Assembly (NCBI GenBank): GCA_030867875.1
Contig: JAOWCC010000577.1
Location: forward strand, 84,363,740-84,427,739
Source of the DNA: Actinernus sp. WN-2022
Taxonomy: Eukaryota > Cnidaria > Anthozoa > Actiniaria > Actinernidae
DNA: 64,000 nucleotides
Direction of reading: 5' to 3'
Shown: piece by piece, positions 54,885-64,000 of the stretch
How positions within the stretch are numbered: the first letter of the stretch is position 1
Layout of the letters: every line of letters starts with the position of its first letter
Program-made: the position numbers and the translations under genes
Notes under the pieces: generated by a model
Databases searched by the model: none
Told to the model about the DNA's origin: nothing
Seen by the model: the letters and a program-made list of their open reading frames with translations, nothing else

Positions 54885-55849
54885 TGTGGGCTAAATTTCG
54901 GGGTTGGCATAGCAATGAGTTAATTACATTACACGATCGATCATCGCTTAGTACTTTGCGGGTTTTGAATGTGTTGCTTCTTGTCACTGTAAACTTCGAG
55001 AAAAAGCACATGAGCCCGCTAAGATTAGGAATAGTTAATATGAAACCGAGTTATATTATATCACGAGCCAAAGGTCATACCAGAAGCAGCGCTGGAGCAA
55101 CATATTCGTTATTCCAACCTTCTAAGATATGGTATGTATATGTAGGTTCTAGCCGACTGGCTGTGCAGGAAATAAGGGGTAAGTGATGCTGCTAAATGTT
55201 TTTATTTTCGATAAATGATCAAGGTTTTCAACAATTGGACATTCGACTGATCAACACAAACGGAGGACAAGTCGGTAAAATTCCCGCGTGGTTTCGCTCG
55301 ACAAGTAAGACCTCAGTTGTATCCGAATGTTGTTTCACATTTTCAGAAAGAGATTTCAGATGAACAAACACACTTTACACGAAGAGACCTTTATAGCTTC
55401 TAGCAGATGTGGCTATTCTGAATTCCATGAAGCTCATGATTAGTTGATAAAATCTAAAAAATTGACGCCAATTTCCGAGAATATTAAAGCACGCCATTCA
55501 TTTCAGAGACTGATCCAAAGCATTAAAAACCAATCAAAGTTTTCTCCATAGCAATTTGCAGCCAAAGCAGGTCTATCATTCTAGATGTGGGATGCTAGTT
55601 TGGTTCATTAGAAGAGCTTGAGACCACATTTTGGCCTCGAAATTATATAAATAACGGCGCCGGTATAGTTATAACGTCAATTACTGTGACTTTATAGACG
55701 CAATATTGGATATGTAGCGCCTTTGTACAAGGGGTTTAATAATAACTGTTAAGTGCCAAACCTGTTTGTACGTAGCCTTAAATAGCGGGGCTAAATAGAT
55801 GGATATATATAAGAATTGTTTCAATTTGTCATGGTTAGTTTTAACAGGT
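54885..55849. other. No gene supported
   Basis: A 100-codon plus-strand ORF (54884-55186) has no motif and starts inside the antisense of the candidate exon. The rest is AT-rich unique DNA. Confidence 0.4.
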
Positions 55850-57780
55850 TTTATTGGCTTCCTGGAAGCAGCAGAGCAACTTTAAGCTGTAAGGCTGTTA
55901 TAATTACCCTGTGAGGAATACTCGAATTTCTCCTGGTGCATCCTCGGGAAATAAAATATATTTCAGGATAATTGTTTTCGATTTTTAAGGTTAGGTTTAA
56001 TAGGTTTAATTGGCTTCCTGGAAGCAGAACCGTTTTCAAGTGTTATATATGTAATTTATTTGCATGAACACATTTTATGACTGCATTTGTTTTAATAATA
56101 AATTACACAATCACATATTAATACTCCTCTTGCGATCCCCTTTTAATTTAATTTTACTGGCTATGTGTAAGATTGCATAGCGATTTCGTTTCGATCAAAA
56201 GAACATTTACGTAACTGTTTATGTTGTAATTACCGACGAAGGACTCCGTAATGAACCGTAATTTCTGTCTGAGCTACATTGTACTAAAGTAAACCGACAT
56301 CGAATTTTGAGTTTTAGATGAAGTCTCACTCGAATTTCTCCTGGTGCATCCTCGGGAAATAAAATATATTTCAGGATAATTGCTTTCGATTTGTTAAGGT
56401 TAGGTTTAATAGGCTTGATTGGCTTCCTGGAAGCAGCGGAGCAACTTGGCTGTAAAGCTGTTACTCTGTGAGAAATAATCGGATTTCTCCTGGTGCGTCC
56501 TCGGGAAATAAAATATATTTCAGGATAATTGTTTTCGATTTGTTAAGGTTAGGTTTAATAGATTTGATTGGCTTCCTGGAAGCAGCGGAGCAACTTGGCT
56601 GTAAGGCTGTTACTCTGTGAGAAATAATCGGATTTCTCCTGGTGCGTCCTCGGGAAATAAAATATATTTCAGGAGAATTGTTTTCGATTTGTTAAGGGTA
56701 GGTTTAATAGGTTTGATTGGCTTCCTGGAAGCAGCGGAGCAAGTTGGCTGTAAGGCTGTTACTCTGTGAGAAATACTCGGATTTCTCCTGGTGCGTCCTC
56801 AGGAAATAAAATATATTTCAGGAGAATTGTTTTCGATTTGTTAAGGTTAGGTTTAATAGGTTTGATTGGCTTCCTGGAAGCAGCGGAGCAACTTGGCTGT
56901 AAGGCTGTTACTCTGTGAGAAATAATCGGATTTCTCCTGGTGCGTCCTCGGGAAATAAAATATATTTCAGGAGAATTGTTTTCGATTTGTTAAGGTTAGG
57001 TCTAATAGGTTTGATTGGCTTCCTGGAAGCAGCGGAGCAACTTGGCTGTAAGGCTGTTACTCTGTGAGAAATACTCGGATTTCTCCTGGTGCGTCCTCGG
57101 GAAATAAAATATATTTCAGGAGAATTGTTTTCAATTTGTTAAGGTTAGGTTTAATAGGTTTGATTGGCTTCCTGGAAGCAGCGGAGCAACTTGGCTGTAA
57201 GGCTGTTACTCTGTGAGAAATACTCGGATTTCTCCTGGTGCGTCCTCAGGAAATAAAATATATTTCAGGAGAATTGTTTTCGATTTGTTAAGGTTAGGTT
57301 TAATATGTTTGATTGGCTTCCTGGAAGCGGCGGAGCAACTTGGCTGTAAGGCTGTTACTCTGTGAGAAATACTCGGATTTCTCCAGGTGCGTCCTCGGGA
57401 AATAAAATATTTCAGGAGAATTGCTTTCGATTTGTTAAGGTTAGGTTTAATAGGTTTAATTGGCTTCCTGGAAGCAGAACCGTTTTCAAGTGTTATATAT
57501 GTAATTTATTTGCATGAACACAATTTATGACTGCATTTGTTTTAATAATAAATTACACAATCACATATTAATACTCCTCTTGCGATCCCCTTTTAATTTA
57601 ATTTTACTGGCTATGTGTAAGATTGCATAGCGATTTCGTTTCGATCAAAAGAACATTTACGTAACTGTTTATGTTGTAATTACCGACGAAGGACTCCGTA
57701 ATGAACCGTAATTTCTGTCTGAGCTACATTGTACTAAAGTAAACCGACATCGAATTTTGAGCTTTAGATGAAGTCTCTCT
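55850..57780. repeat. 149-bp satellite array with duplicated flanking block
   Basis: GGCTTCCTGGAAGCAG occurs at 55856, 56012, 56421, 56570, 56719, 56868, 57017, 57166, 57315 and 57462; the central units have an exact 149-bp period and are nearly identical. The unit carries GAAATAAAATATATTTCAGG and TTGTTAAGGTTAGGTTTAAT. A ~305-bp non-repeat block (56028-56335, with TTTATTTGCATGAACACA and TAATTACCGACGAAGGACTC) is repeated almost exactly at 57478-57780, after the truncated units at 56012 and 57462. So the higher-order unit is [satellite + block]. Confidence 0.95.
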
Positions 57781-57875
57781 CGACAGATTAATTTGTCACC
57801 TTGTAGCACATAAAAACCAAAAGGTGACAATTTAAAGCTTTAGAGCTGACACCCGCCTAAAGTAAAGTATTTGAG

Positions 57876-58107
57876 CTATGTCAGCTCCCCTGCTGATGTT
57901 CGTCGGGTGAATCGACCAACATCGGTAGGGTGCCATATTTTCAGAACCGTATGAAGCTCGTCATGGTTCTTCTCATCGATGACTCCTATGTTCAGGTCAG
58001 TGTATTCACCGAGGCGCATCAGAATGTCGTCCAGTCTGCTTTTCAGATCAGAGAAGATTGGTCTCTTGATGGGATCGTTCTTCCAGCAGTCCATCATGAC
58101 GTCATAG
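57876..58107 (-). CDS. Kinase exon: subdomain XI and C-terminal tail
   Basis: The acceptor is TACACGTAG, followed by C-TAT-GAC: YDVMMDCWKNDPIKRPIF. 76 codons after the split Ile, then stop TAG. The tail has IDEKNHDELHTVLKIWHPT. No clear polyadenylation signal was pinned down downstream; the satellite array starts 96 bp beyond. Confidence 0.85.
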
Positions 58108-61100
58108 CTACGTGTACATTTCAAAAGAGTCAGGAATTTATTCAGTAAGATCATTCGCTTTCTATTTGTTAGTTTTAAGTAGTTACCCTTGTAAACTGAT
58201 TATCAATATTAATAAACCATGTGATTTCAGACGATAATTTCCTAGCTGCAGGTATAGCATGTAGACACTGGAAGCATGTTCAGGAATCAGGAAAAGAAAA
58301 TGTACTGTTTTCTATCACTGGGAATTCCTAGATCCCCAAACATAAATATTGTTGCTATTGTTTTCTAATACAAAGCTTAAAACAGATACCTGCTAAGTCA
58401 GCGTTTCTAGGTAAAGGAACCGAGAAAAAAATGGATTTACACCAGTATCGGTATGGCTTTCGTTTGGTTGTAATGACATGCGCAACTGTCTTTAAGAAAT
58501 AAACGAAAACAAAACTAGCTAAAAAAACTCTGCTTAAATTGTATCTTATATTGTATTTTTAGAAATAAAAACTGTCGTTTAGCCGGTGTGACCATTCAAA
58601 ATATAGTTTTAAACTGACTAAGGAGTGACTAGGCAAAATAGTTTTTTAGCAAAAAAGTTTGCCAGACACAAGTTTCTACTGTGGGCATATCAGAATATTT
58701 GGAACTGTAGCGGCTTGAGGATTCACGTAAAAACTGAAATTAATAGAGTAAAATATACGTAACTAAATACTAATGCCTATAATCATAACACAATAAGGAC
58801 ATTTAAACCCTATCGTTGTACCGAAATAAATTGTAAGAAGTTGAAGATCCTCAACAGTATATGGAAAAGGCATAAAGGATGAATCATGCGGAAAATGTAG
58901 AAATGCTTGACACGATTATTGCTTAAATCTTACAAAAGATGGTCATAATAATCTCATACCTTGATATCTTACATGGCTCCCCTAAATTACTTGTAATTTA
59001 CCTATAGTGTATGCAGTGTATGTGGGTGGCTTAAAGTAAATTAGTTTGTATAACAGAGATAACAACTACAAATTTATGTTGATCTCCACAGTGCTGTGTG
59101 TTTTCCTTAGTACCATACATGAGAATAGTTTCGATTGTTTTTACCCACTATTTGCAGATATATTCTTTATTTTGTGATTGTCTTATGGCTGTGTCAACTT
59201 TATGACGTCACAGGCCACCGAATTTGCATATATTAAAAAAAAAAGTTAATATATCTGGAACGAGATGAGATATTGACAAACAGAAAACGCCATTCTTCCT
59301 AATTTCGAAAGGACTTTCAAATGAGATCTCTATTTGAATGACGAAATTTTCGCTTCATTACCATTTTAAATAAATTATTGCATCGTATTATATTGTATTA
59401 TATTTTCCGACTCGTTATGCAATCGAGTGTTTTGCTAATCAAGTGACAGTTTACTCCGATATTATGACTATCTTTAGGTTAACTATTTAAAGAATATAAC
59501 ATTTCAAAATCTCTACTCACATTTCATCGAGGCAGAGTTCAGGTTTCTCCAATCGGTATCCATTCTTGATATGACGCAACACATCGATGTTGTCCATTGA
59601 AGCGTACGGAGTTCCTCCTGATCAAGAATAATTGATATGTTAAAGATGAATATGAACAGAAGAAAAATGTTTTGAAACAAATTGAATAGGAGTGGTTTAT
59701 GTTTCAGGAAAGCTGAGCTAAGCATAAATTCTGCAATTTTTAAACAGATACAATAAATTTAGACAGGGTTATATCAGTTGAAATTGTTTCGTAAAACACA
59801 AATAGTTGATTGACCCTCAGCAAAGAAAAATTAAAATTGGAACAGTAAATTAATCAATGATAATATAATACATTGTTTGAATATTACATACATGATGAAG
59901 ATGACAATGATAAATAAATAAATTAATTAATTACATTGCTCAGGTATCCTAGTAATATATCGACCACGTTTGACAACAAGGCAACATAAAAACACTTAAT
60001 TTTGATCTATGTTGATCAGCTAGAACATTTTTGTCATGAAAGCATATTTTTGATAGATTGTAAATGTACCTCAAGAAAATTATTCCTTATTGTACCTTAT
60101 ATATTAATACGCTACGTGTGTTGTGTCTTTCCCAGGCCCCCTCGATCGATATCCTAATATGGAAGACGCGCGCGCGCAAAAATGGCGCTAAAAAGTGACG
60201 GCCACAGGTATCCCAACGAAGACGACGAATCATGCGAAAAATTGCTCTCTGTCTTGGTTCTTGTTTCCATTTGAGGAAAGAATGTTAAAAAGAAATGAGT
60301 TTTCTCAAGTTCTACACTGGAATCTGTTTTAGGAAAAACCTGGACGAGCAAGCCATCGAGTTTACGGTAATCTGTTTTAGGAAAAACCTAGGAGAGCAAG
60401 CCATCTAGTTTACGGGAATGTTTTCGGGAAAACCTATCGCCAGCCGAAGCGGCCGAAGTCAAACGACCGAATGAAATAAGACGAGGTATTCAAACACAGT
60501 TAGAAATGTTTTTCATGGAAACGGCTGTTCATTTTTTATCTTACAACTCTAGGGTGTGTCGAAGAGCAAGATATTTTGTCCATGTCTGTTCTCTGTAGTT
60601 TCCTATGTTCTTAGATATAAACATAGGACCCCTAAGGGAAACTCGTGGAAGGTCAGTGAGCTATTTTGGCATATACTAAAAATCACGTGACCGATGACGT
60701 CATCGCCACTAAGTGATTTGTGGGAACCTAATACCATACCTGTTCAAGTTTGAACTGTCTGGCAGTAGAAAAGAGGGCGACATGGGCATGTATTTAAAAT
60801 CACGTGACCGTTGACGTCATCGTTACATCATCGCCAACAAGTGATTTGTGGGGACCCAATACCTTGCATGTCCAAGTTTGAACTGCCTGGCATTAGAAAT
60901 GAGTGGGATATGGGCATGTACTTAAAATCACGTGACGATGACGTCGTCTTTGCATCACCACCACTAAGTCATTGATAGGTACCCACTACCATGTCTGTCC
61001 AGGTTTGAGCCGGCTGGCATTAGAAATGAGGGCGACATGTACTTAAAATCACGTGACCGGTGACGTCATCATTACGTCATCACTACTAAGTGATTTGTAG

Positions 61101-62434
61101 GGAACCAATAGCATGCCTGTTCCAAGTTTGAACAGTCTGGCATTAGAAATGAGGGAGATATGGGCATGTACTTAAAATCACGTGACCGATGACGTAATCG
61201 GTACGTCATCACCACTGAGTGATTGATAGGGACCCACTACCATGTCTGTCCAGGTTTGAAGTGTCTGGCATTAGAAGGGCACCGTCAATACATCTTCTCC
61301 AGCATGACCAAATTTGGACGCGTACCATAAAACTCCGTTAATATATCTTCGGAAAATCGAACAATTATACGGACTATTCTGACAGCCAACGGAGAGTCCC
61401 CGATGTACAGAGAAAAAACGAAGTTCCCACCATAATACGATGAATAAATTATGTTAGAGCGCGGACGACCTCGTACCGTCTGAAAATCAGGCTACACTAA
61501 CCCCAATAACTCGTGTTTTAATAATAATAATAATAATAATAATTCGTTTATTAATCACTCTCGCAGCCAGTGGCTGAATTACAGTGTAGGTCAACTATAC
61601 ATATATACTAACGAACAGACAACTTCCTAGTAAGTTACTATATAATAAATAATACTAATAGATATACGTATCTATATTATGAGATATAACCGAGAACTAG
61701 CTAATGAGCGCTCTGGACGCATATTTTGCGCTGACAAAACCGCCAAAGCGGTCGGTTTTTGTCGCCATAGTGTCGCCATAGCCATAGTGTCGCCATAGTG
61801 TCGCCATTTGCGCTTGCGCGCATCCACGAGTTAAAAACCAACTGTTTCCTGGCCCAACTATCGTAGGCTCTTCTGACCAGAAACTCACTACAACCAGACA
61901 TTAAAATAACTTGGCGTTAGTTTTGGCACTTTTTCGATAATACGCATACGTATAATTATGTTCATCGGTTTGAGAAATTAACTGAGATCCGTAAGATATT
62001 ATTGCCTTTTATCAAAATACAACTTCGAAAACATGGCGCCATTGCATTGTAATTGTGTCCGGTAGTCGGTCAGCCGGCTAGACTATGTTACTATATCATA
62101 TTTGTTGATTTCAGGTAAGTTCCTCGGGTCCCTGCTAGTCTCTTATAATAGCTTAGTACAGAGTACAATATCATGTCTTATATATTTATATTTATATATT
62201 ATTTATATTTATAAAATTATCTATTAGCTAATCATAATCATAATCATAGTTTTGTTAGTAGTACTATTACTGTTAATTTTCTTTGATGACTGTATGTGTT
62301 TATGGTTGATACGTCTTTCCCATGGTAAATAAAGTTCATTTATTCATAGCGTTAAACATATTAGGTATTACGCTTCTTAGTTAGTAAACTCACCCATAGT
62401 CATAATCTCCCACAGCACCACACCAAATGACCAA
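57876..62434 (-). CDS. Receptor-type tyrosine kinase, 3' part (three exons)
   Basis: Three minus-strand exons, 62394-62434, 59521-59617 and 57876-58107, splice with GT-AG borders and matching phases (codon GGA split G|GA, codon ATC split AT|C). Together they give WSFGVVLWEIMTMGGTPY, then GYRLEKPELCLDEIYDVMMD and CWKNDPIKRPIFSDLKSRL: kinase subdomains IX, X and XI, with the WSFG tryptophan, the CW of the C-lobe and the invariant arginine of subdomain XI (KRP). The GGTPY, GYRL.KP..C and CW..DP..RP.F patterns are those of animal receptor tyrosine kinases. The catalytic loop, ATP site and any extracellular or membrane part lie upstream, outside the window, so the ligand class cannot be told. After the domain there is a ~45-residue tail ending FTRRTSAGELT and TAG. 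The introns are 1.4 kb and 2.8 kb and hold repeats. Confidence 0.85.
58108..59520 (-). other. Kinase intron (1.41 kb)
   Basis: Between the last two kinase exons. AT-rich unique sequence; no nested gene seen. Confidence 0.7.
59521..59617 (-). CDS. Kinase exon: subdomain X
   Basis: 97 nt. Acceptor TTCTTGATCAG, donor GTGAGTAGAG. Reads GTPYASMDNIDVLRHIKNGY then RLEKPELCLDE. The frame that is longest by ORF length here is not the coding one; the exon frame is fixed by both neighbours. Confidence 0.85.
60321..60416. repeat. Two tandem 48-bp repeats
   Basis: AATCTGTTTTAGGAAAAACC starts at 60321 and 60369, each followed by GAGCAAGCCATC(G/T)AGTTTACGG. Lies in the upstream kinase intron. Confidence 0.85.
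60650..61280. repeat. Minisatellite, ~118-130-bp unit, carrying E-box and CRE-like sites
   Basis: AAAATCACGTGAC starts at 60678, 60796, 60924, 61044 and 61174. Every unit has CACGTG (E-box) followed within about 10 bp by TGACGTCATC or a one-base variant (CRE-like), then AAGTGATTTGT, GTCCAAGTTTGAACTG and CTGGCATTAGAAATGAG. Located in the 2.8-kb kinase intron. Confidence 0.9.
61505..61690 (-). mobile_element. LINE 3' end with (ATT)n tail
   Basis: (TAA)n at 61521-61541 on the plus strand is the (ATT)n tail on the minus strand, preceded by CAGCCACTGGCTGCGAGAGT and AATAAACGAATT. Only about 180 bp of the element remains. Also 61765-61815 has a short GTGTCGCCATA tandem repeat. Confidence 0.6.
61691..62393. 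other. Kinase intron remainder; possible LINE 3' end
   Basis: 62170-62260 is simple AT-rich sequence (TTATATTTATATATTATTTA, AATCATAATCATAATCAT). At 62320-62347, GGTAAATAAAGTTCATTTAT looks like a plus-strand LINE 3' end. No gene. Confidence 0.4.
62394..62434 (-). CDS. Kinase exon: subdomain IX
   Basis: 41 nt microexon-like. Acceptor TTTTCATTTCACAG, donor GTGAGTTTAC. Encodes WSFGVVLWEIMTM with a split Val before (..|T) and a split Gly after (G|). Too short for an ORF scan but required to bridge to GGTPY. Confidence 0.85.
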
Positions 62435-62883
62435 CTGTGAAATGAAAACACTTGTTATTCTAATATATATTGCATCAATACTTGCACTATATATGTAATG
62501 TGACTCATTTCTCATAATTTTTTTCTGTACAAGCCAGAGGAGGATTCCATAGTATCCCAGACCTATTTGCGCTCGTAGTATTTCCAAGATCGCGGTGCTA
62601 GACCGGAAATCCGTATTGTATTTGTTTATAACGGAACAGATTACTCCATGACCACTCTATACGGTAAGATACGCTTTTGTATTCTTTTCAAATCGTTATT
62701 ACTGCTGCTGGCTGTTTATTTGGTAACATTCAATATAAATATCATACTAAAAAAGCGTGTGAGTGTGGAAGGTCATGGTTTGTCTCATATTCATTGTTGG
62801 CTTTTAACTCCTTCAACAATACTGCCTTTTGTAAAATTTTAATACGAGTATTTTCATTTTTTGGCATATCCTAACGGTTTAAA
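62435..62883. other. Kinase intron continuing upstream, no exon seen
   Basis: I looked for the minus-strand exon with the HRD and DFG motifs between 62435 and 64000 and found none; the next upstream exon should be beyond the window. Confidence 0.5.
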
Positions 62884-63236
62884 TGGGCTGTCTCACGGTA
62901 ATAGACTATACCTTCACCTTCCGGTATTAGTGTATACTATCCAAGGAAGTAAAAATCTAAGATACTCTAAGATATGTTCGCGTTCCGGCCCGAAAACAGT
63001 TATTTTCACCGATTTTGATATGAACTAACGAACCTCTCGGCCATGTGGGATGCTTAAAATCAAAGCAAATATGACTAACAAATAGTGTATATAAACAGTC
63101 TCCAGGGAAAATATTTAAAACTCTTTCAATCAAGCATTGAGGGAGGGAAGTTTAACTGTTTGTATCCAATTAACAGCCACCAACCGGGCGATTACTCAAT
63201 ACATGCGCAGTACCATGACATAGCCCCTTTAAGCTA
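62884..63236. mobile_element. MITE, TTAAAGGGGCTRTGTCAYGG family, copy 3
   Basis: GGGCTGTCTCACGGTAATAG at the left, CCATGACATAGCCCCTTTAA at the right; shares CGATTTTGATATGAACTAAC, CTCGGCCATGTGGGATGC and GTGTATATAAACAGT with 22229-22490 but has an extra ~60 bp near 62920-62980 and about 35 bp near 63140. Confidence 0.75.
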
Positions 63237-64000
63237 TTCAACAAACATTTACCTAAATGTTATCCAAAGTTATCCATTTTTTGTGCCTTTTCTGGGGCGT
63301 TAGATTGTGGTCATTTTGTTGGCAACAACGCGCGAAATTAAGACATTGTTGCACGGTTTCGTTGCACAAAACATGTGAAAAATCAAACGTCCAGCTCACT
63401 AAATACTCATTTCCATTTCCAGAGCCGCCTAAACCTGGGATATATAGAGTTTCCAAGTAATATTTGAAAGGACAATCAACGAAAATAGACACCGATAATG
63501 CAAGTGTCAAATAATTTAATTCAGCGTAGTTTTGTCTTGAATAGCGTCAGATGCATGCTGCTGGCTTCGAGATGAATTTCTAACACTGTAAAGTCAAAAT
63601 GTTGTTGTGCATAAATTTATAAATAAAAAACATTTTGACTGCATGCCACTGAATTAATGCGTGTTTTACAGAAGCCTTTATCTCTAGTTCTGCTTTGTAT
63701 TTGCTTTTCAAATCGTGACCTTTCATTTTACTACTTTAACTGACATTGAACTCGTAGCCGGTGAATTCTTCAAGCTGGGATTCTTTTCAGGAATGGCTCT
63801 AGCTCACGGCAAAAGGAAGACTGAATGAATATTTGTTTTTTGGATCGAGTGTTTTCAATTTCAATTTACTGCTCTGTGTGTTTCTGTGTTTCTGTGTTTC
63901 TGTGTGTTTAAAATAAGTTAACTGCAATTAAAAACGTTACACCAGATTCGATCAAACTCTTTTAATGTCCGTGAATCGTGCCATTGCGTTACAATTTAGT
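63237..64000. other. No gene seen
   Basis: Overlapping ORFs on both strands (63253-63510, 63257-63460) have no motif. 63875-63907 has a short GTGTTTCT repeat. Presumably kinase intron. Confidence 0.4.

Noticed and set aside
54884..55186. 100-codon ORF containing a short match to the gag-like ORF (CTGGCTGTGCAGGAA)
   Set aside because: The 15-base match is isolated and in a different protein context; likely chance.
54846..57966. 15-base inverted match ATGAAGCTCGTCATG between the candidate tail exon and the kinase exon
   Set aside because: Given the window length a 15-base match on opposite strands is expected a few times by chance.
57930..58148. 72-codon plus-strand ORF opposite the kinase exon
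   Set aside because: It is the antisense shadow of the kinase exon, whose frame is fixed by motifs and splice phases.

Overview
Eukaryotic, metazoan-type nuclear DNA: AT-rich, intron-bearing and crowded with dead transposable elements. CR1/L2-like LINEs with short (ATT)n or (TATG)n tails, tRNA-derived SINE heads, very many short palindromic DNA elements, a gag-like ORF of the kind seen with tyrosine-recombinase retrotransposons, and a receptor tyrosine kinase with small phased exons together suggest an anthozoan cnidarian, most likely a stony coral. That assignment is inference; no ribosomal or mitochondrial marker is present. There is no bacterial-style operon and no CRISPR array.

Only two loci look like host protein genes. 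(1) A compact 57-residue ORF at 19524-19697 (+) carries a seed-maturation-protein (SMP)-like LEA motif, is preceded by a good splice acceptor, and has a paralogue at 10904-11092 broken by one in-frame stop; both lie in a 9.6-20 kb zone built of shuffled duplicated blocks. (2) The 3' part of a receptor tyrosine kinase lies on the minus strand: three exons (62394-62434, 59521-59617, 57876-58107) join with matching codon phases and give kinase subdomains IX to XI; its upstream exons lie beyond the right edge.

Layout. 1-2.1 kb: AT-rich sequence and a TTTACG-rich minisatellite. 2.4-4.8 kb: a 2.4 kb unit that recurs at 24.2-26.6 kb. 4.8-9.6 kb: a long inverted repeat enclosing a degraded LINE (6.1-9.25 kb). 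9.6-17 kb: shuffled blocks with the SMP pseudogene and SINE heads. 17.4-17.75 kb: five 80-bp repeats. 19.5 kb: SMP gene. 19.85-22.5 kb: a run of foldback elements. 24.1-27.4 kb: second copy of the 2.4 kb unit with a hAT-like insertion. 28.6-29.1 kb: ~130-bp repeats. 29.3-38.3 kb: several LINE remnants, a TTAA-flanked element, a cluster of five 17-mers, and a chimeric reverse-transcriptase ORF. 39.5-45.5 kb: a second long inverted repeat split by a nearly full-length LINE that carries a 2A-like leader. 45.5-47.1 kb: a gag-like ORF split by a MULE-like element with a 9-bp target duplication. 48-54.3 kb: MITEs and a DDE transposase remnant. 55.85-57.8 kb: a 149-bp satellite. 57.9-62.4 kb: the kinase gene, with an E-box/CRE-bearing minisatellite in an intron.

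The window reads as a transposon graveyard with datable nesting (LINE into palindrome, MITE into LINE, MULE into gag ORF) surrounding two host loci. I see no multi-gene pathway. The most novel candidates are the animal-context SMP/LEA gene pair, the colinear LINE chimera, the degenerate 2A leader and the near-perfect-TIR MULE insertion.
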